Below, piece after piece: positions 1-11,893 of a stretch of DNA of 64,000 nucleotides. The notes under the pieces are model-generated. The model was not told the DNA's origin. It saw only the letters and a list, made by a program, of their open reading frames with translations, and ran no database searches. Position 1 is the stretch's first letter. Each line of letters opens with the position of its first letter. A program made the translations under genes and the position numbers. This stretch comes from Stromatinia cepivora. Its lineage: Eukaryota > Ascomycota > Leotiomycetes > Helotiales > Sclerotiniaceae. The stretch is taken from NCBI GenBank assembly GCA_014898415.1, contig RCTD01000036.1, forward strand, positions 303,045 through 367,044. The letters run 5' to 3'.

Positions 1-1189
1 CTCAATATCTCTCAAAATCCTAACGTCCTCACTGGTAACGAAATTAATCGCAACTCCCTTTCTTCCAAATCTACCACTTCGACCGATACGATGAATATAA
101 TTCTCACGGTTGACTGGTAAATCGTAGTTGATAACCAATGAAACTTGTTGAACATCAATACCACGAGCCCAAACATCGGTGGAGATTAACACTCTAGAAT
201 TTCCTTGACGGAAATCTTGCATAATGCTATCTCTTTCCTTTTGAGGCATCTCTCCATGCATTGACGAAACGGTAAAGTTAGCTTCACGCATTTTATCCGT
301 CAACCAATCCACCTTTCTTCTTGTGTTGCAGAAGATAACAGCTTGAGTAATGGTAAGGGTGTCATATAAATCGCAAAGGGTATCGAATTTCCATTCTTCC
401 TTCTCTACTGCAATAAAGTATTGTTTTAAACCCTCCAAGGTCAACTCATCACGCTGGACAAGAATGCGGACGGGGTCGGTCATGAACTTCGTAGTCATGT
501 CGAGGACATCGTATGGGAGGGTAGCGGAAACGACGACAACTTGTGTCGCAGGTGGAAGATAACGGTAAACATCGTAGATCTGCTCTCTAAAACCGCGGTT
601 CAACAACTCATCAGCTTCATCAAGAACTAACATCTTGATGTGACGAGTACGAAGGTTTCGACGGCGAATCATATCAGCGACACGACCTGGAGTTCCAGAA
701 ACAATATGTTGTCCATAATCGAGCTTGCGGATGTCCTCTCCAACGTTCGTACCTCCGATACAAGCATGACATTGTACATTCATGTAGTCGCCCAACGCCA
801 TGACAACCGATTGGATTTGAGTGGCAAGTTCTCGAGTAGGTGATAGAACCAGGGCTTGAGTCTCGCGGACAGCGGTATCGATGACTTGAAGCATACTGAT
901 AGAGAAGGTTGCAGTTTTACCAGTACCAGATTGAGCTTGAGCAATAGTATCGCGACCTTTGCAGATTTGAACAATCGCACGAGACTGTACAGCTGAAGGG
1001 GATTCGTAACCATATGCATAAATACCACGGAGTAGATTTTCTATATAATTATGAGCTTAATGACCGGATTCGCATACAAGTTAACATACCCTTAAGATGC
1101 ATATCTTGGAAAGTTGGCGCGACAGTAACATCTGCAGAAGTTGTAAACTCTATACGATCATCCATCTTCCTATCAATTCCGTCTGCCAT
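1..1189 (-). CDS. FAL1: ATP-dependent DEAD-box RNA helicase FAL1/eIF4A3, C-terminus cut by window edge
   Basis: DEAD-box RNA helicase of the eIF4A3/Fal1 branch, known for 18S rRNA maturation in yeast and as the exon-junction-complex core in other eukaryotes. The start ATG (1189-1187) opens MADGIDRK. Exon 1 is 1189-1090; a 49-bp intron (1089-1041, GTATGT..AG) splits a Glu codon; exon 2 runs unbroken from 1040 off the left edge. Visible in order: Q-motif region, Walker [25 protein letters not shown] in LDEADEL, SAT in VSATLP, the ARGID region, and [10 protein letters not shown]. The last codons in the window are ..RILRDIE, so I estimate about 17 residues lie outside. It is divergent from the PRP9/SF3a60 gene. 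Identity as Fal1/eIF4A3 rather than translation factor eIF4A rests on the N-terminal sequence and overall resemblance from memory. Confidence 0.95.
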
Positions 1190-1569
1190 AATTGCGGTTT
1201 TTGTATTTATGTTTGTGGTATTGAAACTGGGATCGAGGTTGAAGTTCAAGAATAGAAGGAATCCTTAAGGTTTTGTTTGTGTCTCCCACAAAATGCGATG
1301 ATGTGATGAAGCTCTGAAATTTTAGCGTCAAAATTTGGAGGTTTAGCAGTTTTGATGGGGGATTCACGTGAAATGATTGGCTGGCGCAAAAAGTTCAAGG
1401 CCCAGAACTAGAACCACCAAAAAACAACCTGAACATTTCAAACATTCGCGTGTTATTATTGACCTTTTCAATCAATATCAATCAATATTTCACCACAGAT
1501 ACGATACTACCTCGAAATTCGTACCGGCGTAATTATCATCAACCTTCAATTTGATATCAAAGCCGCGAG
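1190..1569. promoter_or_regulatory. divergent promoter region, FAL1 / SF3a60
   Basis: About 380 bp separate two divergently transcribed genes, so both promoters must lie here. A palindromic TCACGTGA (1364-1371, Cbf1/E-box type) is followed 4 bp later by ATTGG (1376-1380), a CCAAT box on the minus strand. No TATA box is obvious. Use of these sites is inferred from sequence only. Confidence 0.5.
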
Positions 1570-3123
1570 ATGATATTAGAGGAGCAAAGATTCCTCCATG
1601 AGGATCTTGAAAGGCTTGAACAAGGCATCGCTGATAGAGTAGCTGAGGACCCAAAACAGGTAAGAATTGAAGCTATTTGGATGTTCATTAGTCAACCATA
1701 CTAACATATCATTAAGGTTCGAGAACGATTGAATAGAGATCATCAAATCGCAAACTTCCTCGATCGGATTCAAGATCAGTCTAAACGATTACTGGACATA
1801 TACAAAGATGTAGATGGGGTACGAAGTAAAGAGATCCAATCCATATCGACAGGTGAACCGCTGGAAGAATTTTACAAGCAGCTTGGGGAAATTAAGAGTT
1901 TTCATCAGAGATACCCCAATGAACCGGTCGAGAATCTCGAGAAAGCTTACAAGAAAAAGGCACCTACAGAAGGGGAGACTGCCACTTCAGAAATCGATAA
2001 CATGTTCACTGGAGAGGAAGCTTTTGGACGATTCCTAGACCTTACTACCATACACGAATTATTCCTGAACCTCCCCAACATCAAACGCCTATCCTATTTA
2101 CAATATCTGGACAATTTCGATTCGTTCGCGCCTCCAACATGCCCCGTTAAGCGTCCAGATAAGATGACCGACCAATACTTCACATACGTTGGAGAATTAG
2201 CAAATTATCTGGAGAGCTTCATGCGTCGAACAAGGCCATTGGAGAATCTTGATAAGTTGTTTTTGAGCATTGAGGAAGATTTCGATAAGGCATGGAAAGA
2301 TAATGATGTTCCTGGATGGAAACTAGAGATCACAGCACCGGTAAATGGATCGAGTACGTCTAGAATATGGTGCGCAGATTGTGGGAAGGAATTTAAGAAT
2401 GAGAACGTCTATAAAGGCCATTTACTAGGGAAGAAGCACGTTCGAGCCGCGGAAGCACGAGCAGCACGAATGGCGGAAACAGGAGAAGACGGCAATGGTG
2501 CCGCGCAACCAACATCATCTATGTCCCGCCTAAAGGAACGTGTCATAGCGGAAAGAGAATATAGAATAAGACGTCTTGCTGCTGCTATGACACAAGAAAG
2601 AAGTGATACTCGAGTTAACATCGAACGAAAGCAAGGTATGACCGAACGTGAACGACAAATGGAGCTTGATTCCTTATTCGCCGAGTCATCATCTGCGGCA
2701 CCTCGGGATGGAGATTCCGACAGCGAGTCAGATGGAGACGATAAGATATATAACCCGCTGAAGCTGCCATTAGCTTGGGATGGAAAACCTATTCCTTTCT
2801 GGCTTTACAAACTCCATGGACTCGGAGTTGAATTCAAATGTGAGATTTGTGGAAATTATGTTTACATGGGCAGAAGAGCCTTTGACAAGCATTTCAATGA
2901 GGCTCGTCATATCTATGGTCTGAAGTGCTTGGGTATTACAAATACGACACTATTCCGTGAGATCACGGGGATTGAAGATGCGTTGAAGCTGTGGGATAAA
3001 TTGCAGAGGGAAAAGAAGAAGGGGAAAACCGAAGAAACTGGTGTCGTTCAAATGGAGGATGCGGAAGGAAATGTTATGCCAGAGAAGGTTTACTACGATT
3101 TACAGAAGCAAGGCTTACTATAG
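1570..3123 (+). CDS. PRP9: splicing factor SF3a subunit 3 (SF3a60/Prp9)
   Basis: U2 snRNP component SF3a60/Prp9, acting in pre-spliceosome assembly in the nucleus. Exon 1 (1570-1659) encodes MILEEQRFLHEDLERLEQGI.., a 57-bp intron (1660-1716, branch-like CTAAC at 1701) follows, and exon 2 (1717-3123) completes a 498-residue protein, close to the roughly 500 residues of animal SF3A3. A matrin-type C2H2 finger (WCADCGKEF..H..KKH) lies near residue 235 and a second C-terminal finger (CEICGNY..F.KH..EARH) near residue 400; both keep their Cys and His ligands. An acidic stretch (DGDSDSESDGDDK) separates them. The start is chosen because exon 1 supplies the conserved N-terminal helix and splices in phase. 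It pairs functionally with the neighbouring RNA helicase gene. Confidence 0.95.
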
Positions 3124-5604
3124 GTGGATGGTTTGATGGCGTCAGTAATGGGGTGTATAATAAGAATGCATGTATCATACCCATCACAAAGAAGATCATG
3201 AAGTAGTAGTTTACTTCGTAATGGACAATAATGTCTGTTTCAATTGTTTCAGAGGGCCCGGTGCGAGAAGCTTGCGCAGTTGATGTGCCAGCATCTTTAC
3301 GTGGCAATATTCCTTTTTCGTTTGAGTCTGGAACAATGCGAGTGTAAACCTTGATAAATAAATGCTTACTCAAGGTACAGCCCGGGTACAAAGTTGAAGT
3401 GCTCTGTGTATGCTCTGACTATGTCCATATAATCCTTCGAAAGGAATTTCAAACATCGTTCTGCACGGTTTCGCACCTACTTCACACTTGTCCCTATAAT
3501 CCGACAAATGTTTTGTTCGTCTCAAAAGCCCGTCACCTAGGTAAGATTACATTAGTCTGCCCATGCCCTCTCAATGAATTTAACAACTCAATTGCTGCTG
3601 CACAGTACGTTGTGGCTCTCATAACACACAAATGGAAGCCGTTCTCCTTTTGTCACAGCACGTCCAATAATCTAACTCTATCTTCATGTCCCACGAGATT
3701 AGTCTTGTCCTCGATTTGTCACTGAACTTTGATGGAAGGAGCGGGTTTTTTGAACGTTGTCGTGTACAGGAAGTATACTTTTGCAACCTTTGGTAGCCTT
3801 CGAAAGATAGTATTGTACTTGGTCTTCTAAGGAAACCGTTGGGACATATGTCATCCAGTCGTCGATGGAGGAAAATGAAGCGGCAACTCATTTCCGTTGT
3901 GCTTTTTAGATGTTCTCGTATATAAATGGATCCGTGGTATCGGGCTGGTCTCTCGAAACTGGAGCTCCACTTGAGCTTCTTTCAAGAGATATTGATCAAG
4001 TATTGATCCGACTCGGCTGCCCATCTTCATGGTAAAAGTTAGTAACTTTTCCAGTCATATACGATCGGGCTTTATGCGAGAATATGAATCTATTGTTTTT
4101 CTTTGCTATCCCTGGGCTTCTCCTGCTTCTTTCTTTGTAAACTGCCAAAGGCGGAGCAAAATATTCATTCGTACCCATTTGTACCCATTCAGGGAACTCA
4201 CAGAGAATTTCTCATGATGAACAAGCTTCGGTGTTCAGGAAAAATTCTCCCCAAAGTTCTTCATGCACTTTCTTTTCTACCTGGACGAGCAAACTAAGGG
4301 TCAAGGTTCCACTTCTACTTATTTGCAAGCTGACAGGGCGCTTTCCAACGTGATATCAAGATCTAGATTCCACGGTACTTCCTCAGCATTGCTTTACATT
4401 TTAACGTGACATAGTACCTATCCAATTCTTAACCAGTGAGAACTTTCAAAAAACTCATATTGACGGAGTTACCTCATTTTTACCCCGCTCCTGCCCCTGC
4501 CTCTGCCTTCGCCGACCAAGTACCATACATGCATATTCTTCCATCTATTTTAAAATTGCATCGCTTGAAAGCAAACGGCCTCGGAATTTGAGAGCCCAGG
4601 CCACCATCTCTGTTTTACTCATTTATTCACCATTCCTCAAAATCTCGGGGTCTTCCCAATCTATTCTCTGCCTTCCTTTTTCTTCACGGATGCGAACTGT
4701 GGTCAGAATATAATATTAAGTGCTGTTTATAGATTCAAGTGACCCCTAGATAGCTAGCTAGTTACCAACACCAAACCAAACGTTCGGAGAACTGGGATTT
4801 GCGGCTCATTGGTAGGAGTGGTATAAATTAGTATTTCAGTCGTTGGTATTTAAGGATTTGATATATATTCAAGTTAAAGGATTATATTGAAACATCTATT
4901 AGGTTTAATATCTGATACTGGAGATAGAATACTGGAATCAGACTCGTTTTTCTTGAATATGAACTAGCGTCATATAGCTTCAAAATTACCCATTCGGGAA
5001 GAATTTATCGAATTCCAGTATCCTGCAGCTTATCAGTAATGTATGATGTCTGGCAAAAACTCAATAATATCAATGATACTAAATATAACATATATCGAAA
5101 GAGTATAAAAAAAAAGCAGTACACCACACTTTGGTGCAGCTTAAAGAGAATACCTCATACTACCATCACTAGTGACTCTCGAGGTTAGACCGCCCAATGA
5201 CTTCCTCGTGGAACACTTATTGTATGGTGACTGTCTTGATCTTTATGTTTTCGGGTAATACGAGCTCAAAGTTGGTTCGTTGTGATTGAATAGGATGATG
5301 AAGGTGTGTCTAGAAGAGTATATTTGCCCTTGTTGAATGATAGCAATGGTGCTCAACACGATATTCATACTAGTGTGGGCATTCGGGTCCAAATTACCTC
5401 TCATTAGATGCATATGCCATCATCGGCGCATTGTCATTGAGTCTTTGATAACTTTGATTATATTTCACTATGACCAAGATTTGAAGGATCCCGAATGGAA
5501 GGAGCCTTTGGATAAATCGCTATATATGTAAGCTTTATTCATCTTCAGCTGTCTGCGTAGATACAAAGATATATTATTTGGACCACAAACATATACGTGG
5601 TTCC
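3124..5604. other. intergenic, no gene recognised
   Basis: About 2.5 kb of ordinary base composition. Open frames here (the longest about 124 codons near 3351-3725) show no domain, no convincing splice pattern and unlikely amino-acid composition. It contains the 3' regions of the convergent SF3a60 and rhodopsin-domain genes. I see no repeat or RNA gene. Confidence 0.5.
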
Positions 5605-6978
5605 TTATTCATTGGTCACGATTGTGATTTCATGGTGATCAACAGCCCATTCGGTAGTAGCCATGATGATATGTTGTTCCGACTTAGTTGGACTACCCCT
5701 CCTTTCTCTCCTATTACTTCGAACCTCGTTACCCGTACTACCCTTGGAGACCATGGTCGCAGACGCAACATTTCTCCAGCCCCTTGGTATTTGCATTGGT
5801 TTAACGCTTTTGTTCCGGGATGCGTTCTTAGTCGAAGTCCGAGTCAGCGTGAAGATATTGTTCGTCCCACCTTCATAGTTAGGGGCGTGGTCACGAAGGC
5901 TCGTGGTGAGAAGCCCAGATTGTACACTGGTGATCAGCAGGCGAGAAAATGGGAAGCAGGAGATTATTATGGCGAAATTCATCTGAAGAGTGCTCAGCAG
6001 TGTCGAATTGAATGTTTTCAGGGTTGGATTGGGGGAGGCCAGGCTTGAACTCAAGTAAATGAGGTGAAGGACCGTAAGAGGGATAATTCTAGAGTGTGTT
6101 TAAACAAGGAGTCAGTTACCAGAAACACAAAAAGGCAGAATAGGTCGCAAAAATAGGTGGCCTTACAATATTCTCGACATAAATGGCCCTAAAATTTCAT
6201 AACGAGTCTTCCGGTTTAGCTGGAGAAAACGTAGGGTATAAAAAGGTAATAGCATGGTCAAGGTGTCCGTAATAATATCAAAGACTTCAATGAAGTACCA
6301 AAATACTATCTAGTCTAATTAGCACGGAAAAAAGCTAAAATAATGCATAATTATGACAGACTCACACGATTGGAACACGAATTGTTCAAAAACATCCAAG
6401 GCTGAGGCAAGGAGCACTGGAAAACTAACGCAAACACAGAGACAAGTGTCCATAAAATAATAAGAGCCATCAAAACACCACATGCTAGCTTAGGCTGTTT
6501 CCCAATGGTTGATTGCATGAAGAATATAACAATGGATAGCTTGCTGAAACATAATGACAGGATGAACATAATGTAGGCTCCGTAGATAGACTGCGCGCCA
6601 AGAACAAAAATCAGCACATCCTAAATCCTAAGAAGGCTGCATATCAACTTACTCGCTCATAATCTAAAACCTGTGACTCTTTGAGTGAGGATACGTCTTC
6701 CCCGAGTCCGTTGTTTATAGCCACAGACAAAGCCCCTGTTTGGCCAACAGCGAATAGCTGTAGCATCAAGTCAGTCTTTCATCTCATCATTTTTCAGGAC
6801 GCTTCTATCATACCATCGCCACAAAAATGAGAATTCCATCAAGAGAAAGCCAAAGATGACGCATCACACCTATTCTAGTTCCTATTCTAACTGACACAGC
6901 AAAGAACATTGCGACGGTTGTGACCCATGCTACAAGACCTAGGTCAGAGCCTCGGGAGTCAGATCTTTCAGTGGTCAT
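5605..6978 (-). CDS. rhodopsin-domain (SAT4/PTH11-like) integral membrane protein
   Basis: Fungal seven-helix membrane protein of the rhodopsin-like (SAT4/PTH11-related) family; members include putative GPCRs but most have no known ligand. Five exons join in phase to a 383-residue protein: 6978-6814, 6757-6653, 6620-6366, 6309-6167 and 6088-5605. All four introns are short (32-78 bp) with GT..AG ends. The pattern fits the family: an early W..R..R segment (residues ~15-45), LDGIL where family members often have LDD, GLGE after helix 2, a CS..W.F..C segment, then FWYFIEVFDIITDTLTMLLP (residues ~178-197) matching the conserved helix-5 region. The C-terminal ~100 residues are polar and basic, as in a cytoplasmic tail. 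No stop or frameshift interrupts the model. The 32-bp intron 6652-6621 is unusually short and is the weakest junction. Confidence 0.75.
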
Positions 6979-8366
6979 TGCGGTGGTTATTTAGCACGGT
7001 TTGACCTAAAAGAAAGTAGAGAATGAATGTGGCTCAAATAGAAGACGGGGCTAATGGTGGAATATATTGTCAGTTCAAGGGTGAAATGAGGACAAAATCG
7101 GGCCGCCCGCGAAGGATAATGGAAGGGCATGGAATAGTTTCAGGTTGGAATGATATTTCTCAGGGTCAGATAAACGTAGAAACTAGAAATGTCAATTCCA
7201 TTACTGTTCATGAACAGCCTGCTAAAGCTGTAATCAAAGACCCTACATTTCTATGTCAAATGTGTGGTTGCATTGCATAACAATGTGCCCATCTTTTGAT
7301 GTAGTTATTTTAGGAGGAACGACCAGATGTGCAGCACAACTAAGAGCCGTATCCATTCACCTATCGGATCGTCACATTGATCTCATTTCTTCAAAGGTGT
7401 CTTTCTTCCTTTGATGGTAGCCGAACTTGGATGGCATATGGTGGCTTATGCGTATCTATTCTTTGAATCTATGAATCTTCGACCTGAGAGTATGTTGCGA
7501 ATTTTGCGGGAGAAAATACACATGGCAGAAATACAATGTGGGACAATTATCAGAGTACTAGACCCGTCAATACTTATTTTACTTTTGTAAGAACTCGAGA
7601 GTGGGTGGCCTAAGGACTTCTTTCTTGGCTCATATATTTGCACGCGATATTCTATTTGCGGGATGTGTGCTGATCTGATATTCGGCCCTGAACAAAGTAT
7701 TCTCTGATCATGTGCATGAAAATAAATATGTGACACCTGAACATTTTGAACTGCCAAAACAAGCGAAATGAACCCCTGAAAATCCGGGGTGCAATCGCCA
7801 AGAAAAGATCTCACTGCATCGGCAGCAGGGATTACAAGCCACCTTCTGAGTTCACTGTTGGTTGCTTGCCTCAATGTGACCCAATGTCTAAATGTAATTG
7901 ATGGGCCTTGAATTCACAAAATCAACTTCCGCAATATGATCCCTGAAAGTTCTTCAATCCAAACATTTGTAGCACACCTCTTAAAATCACGCCACCAGGA
8001 TTCAACTCCGGCTGGATGATGCAGACTAAAAATCAGATCTGGGTTCAACTCCGAAACAATATACCGTACAGCAGTAGTCTTTCTTCACCAATCTCAAGAG
8101 CCCGGTGAATGCCTGCCTCTTTGAGTTCAGCCTATCAATATTCTAAATCCTCCCATTTCAAGCTGCGCGATCTTGGGGTCCGCAATATGGAGACCTAATC
8201 TGACACAGGAAGTGATGCTCAGCATATTTTGCGAAGGCTGCCCTATGTCAATATCAATACTGTCTCTTTGCGCATCCTGAACTGCACTCGTTTTTCACGC
8301 AGAATCTTCATTTTTAAAGATATCCTAGCGGACCCTTTACGTTACCTCTGTATCCAGAATCATTCA
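6979..8366. other. intergenic with possible decayed coding fragments
   Basis: About 1.4 kb between the divergent rhodopsin-domain and permease genes. Two stretches look protein-like but lead nowhere. On the plus strand at about 7284-7390, a start followed by FDVVILGGTT resembles an FAD/NAD Rossmann opening. On the minus strand at about 8080-7910, a frame reads ..ELNPDLIFSLHHPAGVESWW. Both run into stops, and no splice model rescues them. I do not recognise a family with confidence. Confidence 0.3.
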
Positions 8367-10201
8367 ATGGGCGCATCGGACATCCAAATGCAGTCGTTGC
8401 CTGTGCACGACGGTAATTGGCTCGTGAATGGTCCTCCGGGCGAGTTGACGGAGAAAAGCAATCGCGATGAGACTGAAATGGCCATTTTTGGCAAAAAACA
8501 GCAGCTTAAGGTACCCTACGATCCTGATACTAGATTCCCTAGAAGCGGTAGGACAAATGGCTAACCAATTTCTGATAGCGGAAGTTTGGATTCGTTTCAA
8601 TTCTAGGACTCACCTGTACCCTAATGATTACTTGGGAGGGAATTCTCACGTACGTGTTACCATCATTAAATGGAGCAATCAAACTCATATCACATTAGGA
8701 TGTTTTCGTCTGGACTCACAAATGGTGGCCCATCTGGTCTAGTTTATGGATATATTATTGTCCTGATCGGTACCATGTTTCAGACTCTTACAATGGCAGA
8801 GATGGCATTAATGATTCCTTTATCAGGTGGACAATACAATTGGTTCGTCTTTTTGTTTTACCCACGAAACAGTGTCATTTGCGATGAGCATAGCATCTAA
8901 TCTGCTACATAGGGTTGCGATACTTGCCCCAAGATCTTGCTCCAAATATTTGAGTTATCTAACTGGTTTGTTTTGTCTCTGTTTGAGTTTTGAATCAAAA
9001 TTTAACATCATTCCAGGTTGGGTGACAGTGATTGGTTGGCAGGCAGCTACGGCGGGCTCCACGTTCCTCGCCGCCACTATGGTTCAAGGTATTGCAATAC
9101 TGAACTATCCAGATTACGTTCCGAAACCATGGCAAGCAGTTCTTTTGATTTACGCGATTCTCGCATTCGCAGTTTTCATCAATACATATCTCGCTAGCCA
9201 ACTGCCAACGGTCGAGAGCTTGGTTCTCATCATACATATCCTCGGCTTCTTCGCAATCGTGATTCCTCTTGTTCATCTCGCTCCACACGGAACCGCATCT
9301 GACGTATTCAACACTTTCCTCAACGACGGAAATTGGAGCAGCAATGGACTAGCTTTCTTCGTCGGTCTAATGACAAGCATATTTGCCCTCATTGGGGTTG
9401 ATTCCAAAATGCTTCAATAGTCATTCCTTACAGTATGATCTTTACGGTCATAATCAACGGAATCTTGGGGTTCTCCATGTTGATCGCAATTCTCTTTTGC
9501 GCGGGTAACATCAACGATGCTTTGATGAGTCCCACCGGCTTTCCGTTCATTGAAATTTTTAACCAAGCAACAGGAACAGTCGGAGGCGCCACTGGAATGG
9601 CTGTCATTATTGTCTTAGCGCAGATTCTTGCATGCATTGGACTGATTGCGACTGCGTCTCGGATGACATGGGCATTTGCTCGAGAAAAGGGGATCCCCGG
9701 ATACAATTATCTTGCCAGAGTACGCCTTTCTTAAATTGATATGGAAATATATTGTACACTGACACCATCTAGGTCGAGCCAAAAACAGCGCTGCCTCTTT
9801 GGTCTATTGGCCTGACCATGGTCATTACGATTCTCCTTGCATTAATTGATTTGGAGTCTGCCACAGCGTTGAATGCTGTATTGTCGCTGATGACTGCTGG
9901 ATTCTACTCCGCATTCTTGGTTGCTGGAGTTGTTTTGCTGATGAAAAGATGCGTCACGCCGTACTCCGAGATTCGATGGGGTCCCTTTCAGCTAGGTAGA
10001 TTTGGACTAGCGGTCAACGTTCTATCCGTGGCTTGGACATTTATAGGCATTTTCTTTTCTTTCTGGCCAACGACTTCGGCCGTAACTCCTCAGAATATGA
10101 ATTGGTCGATCCTTGTCTATGGAGCAACACTACTCCTTAGCACCGTTTTCTGGTTTGTGCATAGTAAAAAGGTGTACACTGGACCGGTGATTGAAGTATG
10201 A
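8367..10201 (+). pseudogene. amino-acid/GABA-type permease (APC superfamily), frameshifted by a small deletion
   Basis: Transporter of the fungal APC amino-acid/choline/GABA permease group (Uga4/Hnm1-like). Six exons splice cleanly: 8367-8510, 8579-8649, 8699-8842, 8913-8965, 9017-9719 and 9773-10201. The conserved FGxxSILGLT motif, SSGLTNGGPSGLVYGY, SLxPLSGGQYNW-like segment and about 12 hydrophobic helices are present, through to a normal C-terminus. At about 9403 the frame breaks: after IGVD the expected loop (of the AVHMSEE type) is absent and the reading frame shifts, giving a stop at 9418-9420, while NASIVIPYSM resumes in another frame. The gap fits a loss of about 25 bp compared with the family pattern as I remember it. 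Otherwise the gene looks recently functional. Substrate cannot be inferred. Confidence 0.85.
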
Positions 10202-10301
10202 AGAAAACACTAGCTAGGTTTTAGAAGGCCAGCTTTCATCGGAATTATTATTGCCAACAGGTTCTCTATTTATTTGCACTATATATTGAAGATATGAATC
10301 G

Positions 10302-11126
10302 TTAAATTGACTTGTTTGTGATTGGACGACGCATCAGGTAGTACTTTTGCTGGCTGGGAACCTCTCCCTTAAGGTCAGATGGTGCGTCAAAAGTAGCCAG
10401 CACCACAAATCCAAATTTCTCATAAACTGGACGCCCCATCTCTGTAGCTTCGAGGTATGCCTATTACAACATGTCAATAAGAGTCTATAAGCTAAAGGGG
10501 CCACGGAGAAGGACATACCTCACCGTTTAGAGAATCGGCCACGTCCACGCCCCATTTTACAAGCATGGATCCAGCTCCCTGCTTTTGATGTTTGGGGTCT
10601 GTCGTGATGCTGTCTAGTACTATCAGTATTAAATTAGCAGCCGGGCTCAACTTAATTCCCCAACCCTCTAGATTTGTATATGGTTTACGGGGATGAAAGA
10701 GGCTGAGCCCCAGAAGGGGGCAAACTTACACATCAAATGATTCTTTGTCCCTTTGATGGCTTCTCTCCGGCCAGCCTGGAAACTCCCAATCATATTCCTT
10801 GCATAGTTCTTCTCCTCTTCCGACCCCTCCACAAATTCCAAATCCATCACGTCACCAACTGGCTCTGGTGGATAGTAATGCCATTCTGCCTGACTGATGA
10901 TCTCATCCGTATCAGTATCTTTTACCACAACATAGCGAGAACTAGCAATTTCGCTTTTGATAGCTAGAAGCCTATCACGAAGAAGCTCTCGTCCTTCGGG
11001 TGTCCAATGTCGTGGGAATAGCATATCGATGTATGCATGGTCACGTTGAAAGGCTAGGGAGCGAATTTCGGACATCCGGTAAAATTCGGCTGGAGTTTGA
11101 GGGATAGAAACTTCGAGAGGCATCAT
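10302..11126 (-). CDS. GNAT-family N-acetyltransferase
   Basis: GCN5-related acetyltransferase of 218 residues in three exons (11126-10730, 10619-10519, 10460-10302), with introns of 110 and 58 bp. The start is the first of two adjacent ATGs (MMPLEVSIPQ). The N-terminal half is alpha/beta with VVVKDTDTDEIISQAEW, typical of the GNAT beta-2/beta-4 region. Exon 2 carries the acetyl-CoA-binding motif A region, DPKHQKQGAGSMLVKWGVD, where Q-x-x-G-x-G/A matches the family loop. Exon 3 gives YLEATEMGRPVYEKFGFV, the classic motif B ending. Fungal members of this type have broad or unknown acceptors, so no substrate is proposed. The C-terminal ..YYLMRRP is usual for the fungal subfamily. It lies 3' to a small secreted-protein gene on the same strand, with 198 bp between them. 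Confidence 0.85.
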
Positions 11127-11324
11127 GAAAAGAAAATGGGGTAGTAGTAATGCAAGTGAAACTCTATAATTAGTCTGCAACTTGGTCACATTAACATTGA
11201 GAAATAATGATGAGAAGATCTGATACTGCAACAGAGACACCACACATCATGTATTTGATTGATAAGAAGCTGGCCAAGTCCGATCGGTCTGAACTCCCAA
11301 ATTTGTACGATCGTATTTACAAGC

Positions 11325-11765
11325 TTACGATACATGTGATAGAGTAGATAGATAGCGTTCCATGCCCCCGGTACAGAAAGATATATCAAACAGCTGATGC
11401 CCTGTTTGGCACTCGGCGTTCTCTGCAGATCTAACCAATTGGAGCATCAGAAGATAGACCTGTGAACTTGACTCCGGTCTAACATCCATCCCAAGTGTTA
11501 GAAATGATCTTCGACGATTGCGGAGACAGAAGGGTGGGGGCAGAATGGGGGTACGGACAGTAGCAATTTCATCACCCGCTACGGCACGAGCGTTCCTCTC
11601 AATGGCCACAGCTTCTAATGTACAAGGTTAGTTAGGGCAGTGTATTATGAGCTAGACATCGTATATTAAGAATCAAAGAGAAGAAAGTAGCGTACTTGGA
11701 ACAGGGGACGCAAAAGATCCCATTGCCATAACTGCGAGCGAGATGAGAACAATCTTAAATTTCAT
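11325..11765 (-). CDS. small secreted protein, 119 residues, unknown function
   Basis: Two exons (11765-11696 and 11614-11325, intron 81 bp) encode a protein opening MKFKIVLISLAVMAMGSFAS, a clear signal peptide with probable cleavage after the Ala/Ser region before PVP. The mature part (KAVAIERNARAV..) is basic, has an RNRRR cluster near residue 55 and four Cys. A strong TATA-like TTTATATAAA lies about 120 bp upstream on the same strand, supporting transcription. I do not recognise a family. Exon 2 might contain a further intron, so the C-terminus is tentative. It is divergent from the UstYa-like gene, whose relatives in RiPP pathways act on secreted, Kex2-cleaved precursors; there are no repeated core peptides here, so a precursor role is only a hypothesis. 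Confidence 0.45.
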
Positions 11766-11883
11766 GATGGGTTGTCTTGGTAATCTGGTGGGATTTTGAG
11801 AAAATTGTGGGTTTCTTGTGGAGTTCTGGAGACTGTATGTGTGAAGTACTGTTGCTACATCTTTTACTTGGATGATCGAGGAG

Positions 11884-11893
11884 TTTATATAAA
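11884..11893 (-). promoter_or_regulatory. TATA-like box of the small secreted-protein gene
   Basis: The palindromic TTTATATAAA sits about 120 bp upstream of the ATG at 11765, the usual distance for a fungal TATA element with a short leader. It is the clearest core-promoter motif in the accessory block. Confidence 0.5.

Noticed and set aside
780..1028. Open frames overlapping the helicase and other real exons
   Set aside because: They lie antisense or out of frame within recognised exons such as FAL1, SF3a60, TAF6 and the GTP cyclohydrolase gene.
3351..3725. 124-codon open frame as a gene
   Set aside because: No domain, no supporting splice sites, unusual composition and no signal peptide; probably chance.
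7446..7874. 142-codon minus-strand frame as a gene
   Set aside because: Part of it looks protein-like, but upstream sequence has stops in frame and no family is recognised; treated as possible decay only.
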